Below are positions 48,061 to 59,505 of a stretch of DNA of 64,000 bases, in pieces. This stretch comes from Epiperipatus broadwayi (Eukaryota > Onychophora > Udeonychophora > Euonychophora > Peripatidae). A program made the translations under genes and the position numbers. The notes under the pieces are model-generated. The model was not told where the DNA came from, searched no databases, and saw only the letters and a list, made by a program, of their open reading frames with translations. The stretch spans positions 8,716,499 to 8,780,498 of the forward strand of contig JAQFVV010000012.1 in assembly GCA_028023455.1 (NCBI GenBank), written 5' to 3'. Each line of letters begins with the position of its first letter. The stretch's first letter is position 1.

Positions 48061-48728
48061 CTAAATAGGTATATATACATTAAGAGTTTAAAATAGTTTT
48101 AAAAATGTTATTAAATTGAAAAAAAAAAAAAATTAAATGGCACTCTCATGATCATTATTTAAACCAAATGGAATTTTTAAAAATTTCCCCACTCTCTATT
48201 GCATAGCTCTAAAGCTAGTTGATATACTGAAAATATAAGTGTTTCAAATGGATTAGTGTGATATATAACTTAGTTATATATCAATTTTTAAGCAATTCTA
48301 TTGAATTTAAATATATTAAATCTGGAGTTTAAAATTTCATTCTAACTTGAAAAAAATAAAAAGTTAGTTAAAAAACTAACAGATTTTCCAAAATCAATAA
48401 AAGCTTTAAAAAAATTTAATTAATTTTATCTAAACTTTGACTTTATGTTGATTTTTGTAGCCAAACAAACTTATTTTCATTTAAAAATCATAATATAACA
48501 TATATTAAGGACATATTGCCACCGAAGTGGAGAGTTTAATACCCCCCCCCCTAATTATTACTTTTCTCAATCATATTCTACTCACCTGCTTTAGATCTTT
48601 ACCCAACTGCTGAAGTTTTATAAATTTGATTTCCTTATGGAGTTTTAAAAAATCAAAATATTAATTTAATAATATATTATTTTGAAAGGTAAAAATTTAA
48701 TCTTTCCAAGTTTATATTTTCTTTATTG
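48061..48728. other. AT-rich intronic DNA with nothing recognised
   Basis: Includes A and C homopolymers (about 48119 and 48542). No gene or repeat with ends. Confidence 0.4.
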
Positions 48729-48744
48729 CATTAAAATCAGTATT
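48729..48744. repeat. Target-site duplication, left copy, of the 4.96-kb LINE
   Basis: The sequence cattaaaatcagtatt is identical to 53708-53723 and directly abuts the T-run of the LINE poly(A) tail. Confidence 0.93.
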
Positions 48745-48968
48745 TTTTTTTTTTTATTTAAAAAAACTATATTTACATTTGATTCAGTACATACATCGTA
48801 ACAATCATTACTTTAAAAAATAAATTAAGTTCAAATGTATCCAGTAAATTACATTATCTCCACCTTTCATTTAATCAGTGTTCTGTAAGAGCATTCAGCT
48901 CCACATTTCACACCTTGTAGGAACATAACCACCCCATACCAATAAAAACGTTTTTCTTGGCCAAAATT

Positions 48969-51900
48969 TCAAACCTTTATAAAACATGTCATCCCATTCT
49001 TTTTCCATTTTTTTTTCCAATATATCTTCTTGTTATCAAAGATCAGAGCACACCTAGATATCCATATTGCTCTCATTACATGCACAATAACTATGGCATT
49101 ATGAGGCTTGAATAAAATAATGTTTTCTTTAAATAAGAGTCTTAGATTCACAATAGGCTTATGAAAGACCATAGATCTCAAATCACTAAAGGCTGTACAT
49201 TCCTCCATCAGGTGAAGAAAGGTCTCGTCGGATCTGTTACAGCATTTGCATAGATCATCCAGGCCCATTTTCAGCCTTTGGTTTAAAAAAGTGGTGGTTG
49301 GCAAAATTCCATTTATCAATCTGAAAATAAATTTCATAACAGACTGTGATGTACAAATAGATTGGAAATTTTTTAGAATTTTTTTTAATGAGGCATTGAG
49401 CCAGGAGTTTTCATTAGAAAGCTCTCTATTTTTTAGCTCTTTATATTTTAAATTATCTAAGGTCTCTAAGTTTAGATCATCCTGGATATCCCTGTATGCA
49501 ATCATCATATCATCAAAATAAGATACTCCGTCCGACCCCAGGTTAGAATCTATATTAATATTCTGTGTTAGCGGCCTGAGCTAATTATCGTCAATGATCC
49601 TTAAATAAGCTCTTGCCTTAATGAAGCTCACCAATGACTTAGGGTCAATTAAATTGAGACCCCCTTCTCCAATCAGTAGCTGCATTATTTTAGTAGGTAT
49701 CAGGCTATACTTCTTACCCCAAATATATCTTTTTGCCAATTGAATGATCTTAAGACTAGTGGCATTAAAGATTTTCATCCATGGTCCATAGTAAGAGAGC
49801 ACACCAACAGAAATAGCGTTAAAAACCTTTGCTCTGGTTGTTTCATACAATTTAAATGGGGAAAAGGCATTTATTTTAGTTTCGATGATTTTTACAACCA
49901 GTTTGTTCAAATGGGCACTCATTTTAGTTTTAGACAGATAGAGAGGCAACCCTAGAAAGGAGGAAGGCGTGCCCAAGAAGTCACATGGGATTCTCTTGGC
50001 AGTGGCCAATTGCCATGCAGCCGACTTGGAAGATTGAATACATGAGCCTGTAGAGATCTGAAATTTATTTAAGATGTTAAAGATTCTATGCACACTGGCC
50101 ACATTCTCGAATATAATAATAACATCATCGACAAAGGCAGTGACATGAACAAAGGCACCAAGCTGAGGTAAGAAAATCCCATTGGTTGAGGCTTCTATTT
50201 CCCTAATCATCAGATCCAGATAAACGGCAAAGAGGAGGGCTGCCAGAAGAGACCCCTGTGGGATCCCCCTTGACGGAACAAAGAAATTAGAACGCCTTGC
50301 AAAGTTTTTAAGCGCTATTCTCCCGTTGGTCACATAATTGTTGATTGCTGTAATTAGATTCTCCTCACCCTCCACAAATGGTGCCAATGAACTAGACAGA
50401 AATGACCAATCAACCACATCAAATGCAGATTTAAAGTCTATCTGCATTGCAAAGAATTGAGTTAACTTATTACACCTGGCATATCTGATTGCATCCTGGA
50501 TCTTCATAATTGCATCAGTTGCTCTCTTACCTTTAATAGCGTAATGAGCCACTGAAATTCTATTTTTTATTCTATTATACAATTTCTTCAATATAATTCT
50601 AGCAAATATTTTTGAGTCAATGTCCTCGATAGTAATATTTCTCAGGTTATTTACATATGGGATGTGTATATTCCTATTCTTTTTTATACAAAAAATTATT
50701 CTGTTATTAATCATTGGCCAATCTATTGGTTGTGCACACAACTGATTGTAATATTTTGCAAGCACTTCAATTATCAAGTAAGATATTGATTTATAAATTC
50801 TGGCAGGTATAGAATCATGAGCACTAACTGTGTGATTTGACAGTCTAGTTATTTCCTCACTAATATCCAGGTGTGAGATATACTGCTGATCCTTGGCCAC
50901 CATCATCCTTGGCCAATGGTCTGAATTCCTTTCATCATTTCCCATAGTGTTTTGCAGATTTTTATATATGTGCTGATCCACATGCAGCCCTGACAAAACC
51001 TCTCCATTCTCAGTTTTGACACCTGTGATACCTCTAGACTGAGGCATTACACCTTGGCATAGTTCAATGTTGGTTTTATGATGCAGGCAATATTAGGGAG
51101 TATCCTTTCGCAATCTTATAGCATATATTTCTTCCTGCATTTTCTCATAGATGTCATTATATTCTTCCTGCAGGGAGTTGATCAATGAGTGATTATTAGA
51201 CAGAGTAGTTAAAGAATGCAAGGTTTTAGCAATGTCATTTAAGCGGGATTTCATTTGGTTTTGAGACAAATCCAGTTCCATTCCAGAAGAACAGACATCA
51301 GATATAAGTTTTTTCAATCTAATCCAAGCCACACATGGAGACAAGGCTGTTTGCTTAGTGAAGTAACAAGAAGCTACAATTAAATTCGATCTCTGATCAC
51401 AGGTCAAATTGAATGAATTACTAATATTTTTTTTTATGCTAAACTGGTAGCTACATTCTGGATCCCCATCATAGAGCCTCACCACCAACTTTACATGCAG
51501 GTGATCAGAGAAAGCAACAATTGAAGTATCAATTTCAACATCTTTTATCTTAGATCTCGAAATGAAAAACAAATCAATCAGTGATGAGTAACGACTATTA
51601 AAAAAGGTAAAGGCATTTGCTCCATATTTACTTTGACATGGCAGCACATCAATATCCTGCAACTTATTTTTTAGCTGAACTGGAATGTCCTGAAACATGA
51701 CATTAAAATCCCCTCCAATTATTACTATTCCTGGACGCAGAGTCAAGTGGAACTGCATCTCTTTAATAATTTTGGGCACCTCCCTTCCTCTATTTGTCGG
51801 AATAAATTGCTACAACATAGTGCATTTGTTCTTGCATTTGAAAAGAGATTACTATGTGATTGATCTGCATACTTATGATCCGCACCTTATAAATTTTAGA

Positions 51901-52120
51901 CTTTATATTAATTAGAATGGCAACACCTTGTGCCGGTCTAATGTTCTGCTTGTACAATAATAGACCTTTCCGTTTAATTTGATCGATAAACTGTTCAGGT
52001 GTGTTTACATTTACCTTTGTTTCTGTTAGAATAGCAATATCAAATTTTTGTGAAGCAAGATAATCAGTAAGCTTTAGTACCCTTGTCATGGCTGTTGATG
52101 CCTCTAACATTAATGGTGAC
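48969..52120 (-). pseudogene. LINE ORF2 (AP endonuclease-reverse transcriptase), lightly broken
   Basis: This ORF would nick target DNA and prime reverse transcription there. Endonuclease marks are TINVRGI (about 52110), LTETKVN, GGDFNV, SLIDLFFIS and FSDHLHV, the N, E, D and H positions of APE-type nucleases. Reverse transcriptase marks are QIDFKSAFDVVDW (motif A), GIPQGSLLAALLF (motif B) and FVDDVIII (motif C, catalytic Asp pair intact). The C-terminus carries CKCCNRSDETFLHLMEEC, a zf-RVT-like finger. Lesions visible are a frameshift near the start (about 52105), a frameshift near 51785, a TAA at 51093 and a TAG at 49581. From 51779 to 48969 one frame is kept apart from those two stops. The length, about 1050 codons, is normal for the class. 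Confidence 0.9.
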
Positions 52121-52338
52121 TATATTTAATGACTTATACATAGTGCGGATCCAAAGATTTCATTGCCTTATACTACTATAGCCACTTTCATGACCACAAT
52201 CATTCATATTAACACCAGTCTCATTATGGTATAGATTTACTATTTCCAGTTCCATTTCATTTTTGTTTAGTTTCTCTGTTTCAAGTTCTGACTCAGTTAT
52301 AGATGGGTGCCTTCCAGGGACATTTGACAGAAAATGTT

Positions 52339-53615
52339 CTATTTGCTTATTTTTTTCCCCTTTACTTCAGTTTTCTCTATATCAGTTATGTCAACATGCT
52401 TATTATTATCATTATTAATTATGTTGTTTTCCGTTTTCTCTATATCATTTACGTCAACGTATGTTTCTTCATTTTCCATAATTGCTGAGCTTTCATCAAT
52501 TAGGCACTGCCTCTGTATTTGAGCAGGTGCAGCATTATCTAGTTCGAGATCATCAATAATTTCCTGCTCGTATATAAGTTCTTCATCAGGACTATTATTT
52601 ACAACATTAGCCCAAGATTTTAATGGAGCTATGTTACAGTAGTGATTTAGACGATTGAATTTATTACATTTGACACATGGCCCAGCATCACACAGAGCTG
52701 CAATGTGACCAATACGATTACATCTAAAACAAACAGGTGGCCTACCTTTAATAATAATGGAGATTGGCATATGATCTTTAAAAATTTTATGTGGGATCTG
52801 TTCCCTTGAAATGCCCTTGTTCATTTTCAACACAATTGATCATGAATTTGAGGGGATTTGAAATGCAGTTCCGGGTGTTAATAATCTTTCCATTTTATTA
52901 ACTTCGGCATACGACGCTATTTCCGACTTAAAAAACTCAACATCAAAATTAGGTGGAGTATGCAAAACTTTTCCGTAAACTAGGGGGTTCGGTTCTTTCG
53001 AGACGTAATATATTTTCTTATTTTGAATTTTTTTTATCGTTGCCTCCGCTTTTTCTTTTTGATCGGTGGTAAAATACTCAATAGAAACAAAACCCCTTGC
53101 AGCAAAGAAAGCTGTATGTTTAACGGTATTTAATAAACTATTTTGATCAAGAACCTTAAGGTATTCGTTTATATCAGGTTTATCAAGGACATGTTCACCA
53201 CTGGACTCATTAGATTGCATAATTAAACTAAAAATGGACGTACATGCCGACATACAACTAGTAAATATCCTTTTCCAGTAAGAGTTTAAACGAATGAAGA
53301 AACGTTATCCGCAAGCGTATTATCACTAAAATCTAGATAACTCGTATCCTGTTTATCTGCATTTTTCCCCACATGTAAACATAAATCCTCTTCCTTTGTG
53401 TCCTGGTTTTTTTCCTTGAATGCACTAATATTATTTTCTTTATCCAGTTTTCTTTTTTTATTGCGTAGCTCAATACTTTTTACTTCGGTCGTAACGTTAT
53501 TACTAACGGCGTTAGAATTCTCACATGTATTACCTCCATCTTTAGATATTAAAGTTTCATCACCTTTCAAACCTTTATTTATCACCTTGTTCTTTTTTGA
53601 TGACTTCTTCATCAT
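52339..53615 (-). pseudogene. LINE ORF1 (gag-like nucleic-acid-binding protein), lightly broken
   Basis: This is the RNA-binding first ORF of the retrotransposon. The likely start is the ATG at 53615 (MMKKSSKKNK), since the upstream TTG start is not eukaryotic. The order is: a Lys/Glu-rich N-terminus to 53286, a frameshift, an RRM-like middle (53253-52840, with AFFAARGFVSIEYF), one in-frame TGA at 52840, then a CCHC knuckle CFRCNRIGHIAALC, a second cysteine cluster CVKCNKFNRLNHYC and an acidic tail. The layout of RNA-binding fold followed by zinc knuckle after a basic segment is usual for Tx1-type ORF1. One frameshift and one stop mean this copy cannot make the intact protein. Confidence 0.85.
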
Positions 53616-53707
53616 ATTAAAAATGCACAACAATTACCAACCTGGACAACTTCAGGGAAGAAACGAAAGCAAACAGGCGGACGCCATTACTCACCGGAAG
53701 TTCGTTT

Positions 53708-53723
53708 CATTAAAATCAGTATT
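53708..53723. repeat. Target-site duplication, right copy, of the 4.96-kb LINE
   Basis: The sequence cattaaaatcagtatt abuts the 5' end of the LINE, showing that the element is not 5'-truncated by more than a few bases. Confidence 0.93.
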
Positions 53724-54799
53724 ATCCTGGTAGTTTACTGCAGACAGTGACAGATCTCTTATTTCTAGATTAAAATTTAACTTGTTACTTATGATGCAAC
53801 AAAGCATTTGATTGTTTTTTTAATGAATAAGAGTAATTTCTCTTATAGCCATTGTGGGTAAAGTTTTTTTTTTAAAAATACACTAAAATGCATTGGTAAA
53901 ATATTTTAATGAATTTTATCAAAAAATGTCAAAATTTATTTAAAAGTAATTTTTTTCACCAAAATAAAATTTTCTTTTGCATTTATTTTTTAAAATTTCT
54001 TAAAAAGAAATCAGAGCTGAACACATAGTAATTTATTAATGAAAACTAGTAATTTAATTGCAGTTGGTAACCCCCCCCCAAAAAAAAAAATCAAAAATTA
54101 TTTTCTATTGTTTTCATTAAACTTTAATTTCTTCCGTGTTTTTTTTTTTTGAGCATAAACATAAAAGAAAAACTATATGGTGTCACATTTGTTAGAATTA
54201 GAATTTCCAGGTAGCTGAGAATTTCTAAGTAAGCCTGGGTTTTTTAAGGTAGTTAGCTGATAAACAATGAATCTGCTTTGATCAGAATATCACTATGCTA
54301 TCCATAAAAAAATAAAATTACAATATAATGTAACCTTCATCATTGATGATAAGGTATCATATTCTTATGGGTAATTCATTATTTATCTGCATAAAGAAGT
54401 TATTAACAATATTTGCAGATATTGATCAATATATGACTATCAGATTTCTTTGGTCAATAATGAAAAATTAAATATGTATCAGATAATAGATAAATAGTTT
54501 AATATTAAATTTCTAAACAATTTTTTAATAAAATAATATATATAAAATGTGATATAAGGAAAGCTTCTTTCATCAATAGGCTTTATGATCAAGTAATCAT
54601 CATCAAAGACCCCCTTAACCATTAACATAAATGTTTGAAATATGCAAATAATTTTAATTATGCAAAACTGTAAATCAATAGTAGTTATTCTGCTGATATA
54701 TATAATTTTTGATAACCAATGTGTCAACTGTAATTCTTAATAATTATTACATAAACTACTTTGTACAATTATTATCATAATTGTTTTGGATCCATTATC
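53724..54799. other. AT-rich intronic DNA with nothing recognised
   Basis: Flank between the LINE 5' end and the RTE fossil. Homopolymers at about 54070 and no coding signal. Confidence 0.4.
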
Positions 54800-57130
54800 A
54801 AAACACAGATGGATTTAATTTCTTTAATCCATTATCTCTCTTCCTTTCATTACAACAGAAACGTTCTTATTTCACACATCCATTTCATATGTAATCTCTA
54901 TTTAGATCTTTTATAATCTTTTGGGATCCAGCTTAAGATTTCAAGTACCTATTATTTCCAGCTTAACACCTTCTCAACCTTTTAATTCTTTCAATTATGA
55001 TTGTTTGTTTTTTCATCTATATACTTCATTTTTGATTCATTCTCATTACCTTGAGCACATATTTCTTTATATTTTGTTGAATGATCTGAAATTTCTGTTT
55101 TACTTTTCTATTAAGCATCTCAGTCTCGGATCCATATATAAGAGTTGGTAAAGTACAACAATTAAAAACTTTTTCCAAACACAAGCACTCCATCCAAGTT
55201 TGATCCTATGATCAATTTTATCCATAACACTTTTTAATTATATTAATAATATGATCATGATATTTGTAAAAACTAATTTCTAATTAATGATTATCAGTCT
55301 TTATTTATTTTTATAAAAACTCACTGAACATTAGTTTTTTTTTTTAACATTTATTTTAATCCTAATTTCTTACTTGCAATAAAAATAACTCCTGCATCAT
55401 TTCTTGAAGTTTCTGAAGCATTAACTGCAAAAATAATGATATTGCCTCAAAATACAGATGACTTAAATAATCTCCGATGCATTTTTATTCCATTAGTTTT
55501 CCATTTTGTAAAATGGCTATACAAAATTTAGCTGATACTGAATCATGCTGACATACACCATTATCATTGTTAATCTTAATATCACCAAGTAATCTAACAA
55601 TTGATGTTGCATTGACAATATTCTTTAAATATGGAAAATATTCAGAGTCCATCCATAATATTGATAGTCCAAAGTTTTAATAACTATGTAAGTGTTTATA
55701 AATTAAAATTGCTTTTTTATAACCTACAAATTTAAAACATAGTGGCAATTCATATTCAGTGGAGGTCTTTGGAAGTAACTTTTTAATCCACTTGCTTTGT
55801 TGGCTGGATTGAGACCAAAGTTTGCTGCAAATAAACTAATTATTTTAGTATAGATGTTGTAAAGAACTTATAGAAAACTGATAGCTCTGTAATTTCTAAT
55901 ATCTTCTTTCTTCAATAACTTATATTACTATTGCAATCTACCAATTATCTAGTACATATTTATTAATAATTATATAGTTTTGCCACCATTTTTTATAATT
56001 TATTCACCTGTTTTTTTTTTTTAAAGATAATAATTATAATGTTCCCCTTCACAGATATTGAATTGTATATCTCACCTCTTCATTTAAAATGCTAGATAAT
56101 TTGGAAGAGTTGTATCAATAGAGTTACTTTATTTTCTTATTCTTTATTACTACATAATTCATAATGTCATTTCACCTATTTTATAGTATTAGTTTTCTGT
56201 TTTCTTCTTATTGATTGCACTTTACCTTTAATATCAAGATGTTCTTATGTACTTTTGAGATGTTCATATTCTTCTACATCTTTCCTTGTCAATTCAGTTA
56301 TATTTTCTTTATATTATTATAAATTCTTTTGCCTGTTATTCTACAGAATGATAGATGTTATTATTTTTAATGGATCATTTAAAACTATTTTTATATTGTC
56401 TTATATGAGCTATCTTTATCATTTTTTTTGTAGACTATTAATTATTTTCTTATAGATCTTCATTAATTCTAAATCACTTTTAAAATCTGAAATGATTTGT
56501 AAATTATAATTTAAAATTCTTCGAGTGTTTTTGAAGACTAGAAATAATAATAGTTAATTCTGTTTTTTTTAAAAGAATGTTTGTCTTTCTCTTTCTCCAG
56601 TTTACATTAACACAACATCTCACTAATTGATGAATAATTCTGGTGATGAATCTATAAAGATTATTATTATCCTTGAAAACACATATAATCCAACTCTGTT
56701 GTATCTTCATTTGGATGCTTTCATGTATATTTCTGTTTAGCATTTTATTCAAAAAAAGATTTCATAATATGCAGTTTTTTTTTTCTGCAGACTCAATGAA
56801 TCTGCATCCTTTCTCCTTTCTACCACCATAACCAATTTTTTTTTTCATTTTTCCAATTCTAACATTAAACTCTTCTATAATAACTGAAAAATGTTTGGTG
56901 CATTCAAAAACATTTTCAACATTTATATAAAAATCCTCTACTTCTTTCCCACAGTGATATCTTTTTGACACATAAACCTGAATTATCTGTTCAATAAATT
57001 GAGTAATTTAATCTTGATCTCTGTCTAATATACCATCAATCTCCACAATATTGTTCTTCCATAGTCTATTTATAATGAAGTCCATTCTACTTGTGCTTTC
57101 ATTATTTGTGCCATTGTTGTAAAATACATA
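54800..57130 (-). mobile_element. Decayed RTE-type (CFDP2-like) LINE
   Basis: Minus-strand fragments in several frames keep the order endonuclease, reverse transcriptase, C-terminal domain. Endonuclease: IIQVYVSKRYHCGKEVEDFY and IGYGGRKEKGCRFIES (about 56990-56770). Reverse transcriptase: NGVCQHDSVSAKF for motif B (about 55560) and YLSHLYFEAISLF for the FADD motif C (about 55450). C-terminal: CTLPTLIYGSETEMLNRKVK (about 55130). The catalytic FADD reads FEAI, and stops and frameshifts are many, so it is an old copy, far older than the LINE next to it. Ends are not defined. Confidence 0.82.
56504..56990 (-). pseudogene. RTE-type endonuclease remnant
   Basis: Two successive minus-strand frames hold the remains of an AP-type endonuclease. 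One has EEFNVRIGK in place of the expected GDFNAKVGK, followed by GRKEKGCRFIESAEKKN. The next shows NRFITRII- and VNVNW-like pieces of the C-terminal part (SDHR itself is lost). The Asp of GDFN is replaced, so the product would be inactive. Confidence 0.72.
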
Positions 57131-57739
57131 TCTACTTTTCAAATCAATTGTCTGCTCTTTTTTCTACCTTCACAAAGTTTAATAATGTTCCACTTAATAT
57201 TTCATAATTCTTTCCAGTTTATGCAATATTTCTCCAATTAAAAATAATATGCAGTTTTAGGAAGCTAAATAAAAGATTATTATTGAATAGTAGGCTGGAC
57301 TGTCATGATTGTAGACAAAGCAAAAATCTCCATATGTGCTAGTATAAGAGATAGTGATCATGTGATGCTTAATGATTGTAGACAGTTAAAAAATAAAATT
57401 TACATGCTCATTCATCCAGCATTCAAAAATTCAATTAATGATTCAGTTAAGAATTATCAGGCAATTAAGAAGAGAAATCTAATACACAATGGGGATTAGA
57501 CTAATGTCTATATTTGTTTGCTATATAAAATAATCACACTGCAATAACTGCTACAGTGACAAGAATATATGAAAAGGACATCAGAAATTTACCCCATGAT
57601 TCTTTTAAAGCTCAAAAAAAAATCAAAAGGGTCTCTATTCATTTATTTGCAAATTCCTTCCTGCAGCCTGTGAAATTATACAGGCATTAAATCTACATAA
57701 GGATATTACATAAAAAAATATTTGCAATTGTTATGTTAT
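57131..57739. other. Intronic DNA, no gene recognised
   Basis: A plus-strand frame (57305-57499) has no known motif and lies antisense to the host gene. Nothing else was seen. Confidence 0.4.
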
Positions 57740-58160
57740 TTGAAATTATCTTACTAAATATAAATTATTCTCTGGCTGTAGGTACATCAGTAAATGGTAT
57801 GTTTATAAAAAATTAAGGCTAAAGTATAGGTTGGCAAATTCTACATTTACATTTCCTGATAGTCAGTTTATATATAGTTTGTTCAGAGCTGTCGAAAAGT
57901 TATATTTACATCTATTAATGAAGATTGATTTAATATTTAGAGGTGGTTAAATATGATGCTCATCCTTTCCCTCTAAATAGTTATAGTGATTTTAGAATAG
58001 CTTAATGTGGTCTTGAAATTATGTTGAAATATATAAATAAACAAATTCCACATATAAGTATGTCAGTAAATGATATGTTTACAAAAGATCAAAGCTAAAG
58101 TGTAGGTGGGGTCATTCTACATTTACGTTTGATGAAAGTTAGTTTACATATAGCTCGCTA
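57740..58160. repeat. Direct repeat of about 145 bp, period about 275 bp
   Basis: 57740-57882 and 58014-58160 share tgaaattat, gtcagtaaatgatatgttta, gctaaagt(a/g)taggt, attctacatttac and agtttatatatag-type sequence in the same order. The repeat lies about 500 bases inside the donor end of the last PDZRN intron. Confidence 0.75.
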
Positions 58161-58680
58161 GGGTTTTTCTTTACTTCCTTATTAATTTGAATAATAATTG
58201 TAGAATCAAGAAAATATGTGTCCACTAAAGTGTTAGACTGGGCACAATAATTTCATTCAATTGCCAAAACAGATAAATTTTTTCCCCCAAACCATACAGA
58301 GCAAGCTAGCATTGAAAGTCACTGCTTTAACTAAAGACTTACATTAGTTATGTTAATCCATTTACCAACTTTCATTTAATAAATTATTTATTATTGATAA
58401 CTGTTTTATTACAAATCTTCTACTCAACTGACCGTTCTTTACTATGCAAATAAAATATTATTATAATCTTAATATTTTTTGACGTTTTTTTCTACCTTTC
58501 ATAATTACAACAAGAAGAGCAAATAAAATAGAAATAGCAAAAATTCTGAAAAGATAAACGGAATACATGGAAAATAATGAATAAGAACAACAGATGTGAT
58601 AAAAGCAATGAATTTTCAAATTTTTAAAAATGTTTTTGTGGGATAATATATTGAAAAAGAATCATTAAATAAAAAATTAC

Positions 58681-58773
58681 CTGTTCAAGATGGCTTCCTG
58701 TAAACTGGACATTATAATTATGGAACTGTTCTAACATATCCATCTGCAAATCATCAAGAAAACAGTCTGATAC
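58681..58773 (-). CDS. PDZRN3: Probable penultimate exon of the PDZRN gene (31 codons)
   Basis: On the minus strand a 93-base segment lies between an acceptor (TTTTAG before 58773) and a donor (CAG/GTAATT after 58681). It reads openly as 31 codons: VSDCFLDDLQMDMLEQFHN, then YNVQFTGSHLEQ. It starts and ends in phase 0 and joins phase 0 to the terminal exon, giving LEQ/VDEEGG. It is acidic and helical-looking, which suits the linker between the second PDZ domain and the C-terminal block. The assignment rests on strand, splice sites, phase and reading frame; I cannot match these residues to a family alignment from memory. Confidence 0.75.
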
Positions 58774-59505
58774 CTAAAAATTAAAAGCACATTTATGTAT
58801 TTAATGACAGAAATATACACCCATGTATAAATACATATTATCAACAAAATTGTTAAAGAAAGAGGTTTTTTTTATAGAAATACAATATAGCCGTGATTTC
58901 TCACTTCCAATTGTGAAGCTATAATATAAACATTGAATTTTGGACACTAAGTGGCAGTACATATAGAAATTGATCATAGTAGTATGAATGCATTGCCCCC
59001 TATTGTCCCTTTATTATTCGTTTACAATATGATTTCTAAAGGTAAAATTTATATTCTTTTATTAAAAACAATGACAGTGATGTTGCTGCAAAAATAATCA
59101 TTATATAAACTGTTGTACAGATTTCATTTCATTTAAGTACCATAAATATGGCTAGAATTAATCCGTAAAACCCTAGATCTTAAATTTTCTCAAACTACAC
59201 AGAGCTTTGCTGCAATTTCTATTTTTTTTTTATATTTTTGTGAACTTCAAGTTCTTTGGAATTTCATTTTTCTATATATAGGGGTATAGAAATGATTCAA
59301 TTTCATTCTGACTAATCACATGAGCAGAGCATTGTAAAATCATGTTTTGCGAAAAAATCCCGATTATCCTTCCTTTTTTTTCTTTTTACATTTCTATATT
59401 AAACTAATGTTTTACATAACTAAGTAAAAATGGAATCTCACTATTTGATGCAGAATGACAACAATTTCCAGCTTCAAGTGATATATTTTTTCATATATAT
59501 AAATA
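58774..59505. other. AT-rich DNA upstream of the PDZRN exon (probable intron)
   Basis: No further PDZRN exon is recognisable on the minus strand. Confidence 0.4.

Larger units (their letters stand above)
48745..53707 (-). mobile_element. Full-length non-LTR retrotransposon (L1/Tx1-like, APE-RT), 4.96 kb
   Basis: A complete LINE copy in the PDZRN intron, in the same orientation as the gene. It is bounded by a perfect 16-bp target duplication, cattaaaatcagtatt, at 48729-48744 and 53708-53723. Next to the left copy is a T-run, the poly(A) tail of this minus-strand element. From its 5' end (53707) it carries about 90 bases of leader, ORF1 (nucleic-acid binding, CCHC), a spacer of about 220 bases, ORF2 (AP endonuclease, reverse transcriptase, C-terminal zinc finger) and a 3' UTR of about 220 bases. 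Perfect flanks with few coding lesions point to a fairly recent insertion. The L1/Tx1-like assignment rests on the RT C-terminal layout and zf-RVT-like finger and is moderate. Confidence 0.93.
42545..58680 (-). other. Last intron of the PDZRN gene (16.1 kb)
   Basis: The intron runs from donor GTAATT (58680) to an acceptor with a near-continuous pyrimidine tract ending TTTTCAG (42545). It holds a GA-rich microsatellite, small fold-backs, an inverted-repeat family, a full-length LINE in the same orientation as the gene, a decayed RTE-type LINE and a 275-bp direct repeat. Between 43000 and 45600 I see only AT-rich DNA and a few unassigned GC-richer patches (near 43950-44350 and 44520-44600). Confidence 0.75.

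Noticed and set aside
49246-49955. Plus-strand frames within the LINE
   Set aside because: Antisense to ORF2 with no domains; the minus strand carries the real coding signal.
57305-57499. 64-residue frame on the plus strand as a small gene
   Set aside because: Antisense in the host intron, no recognisable motif, and length within chance for the region.
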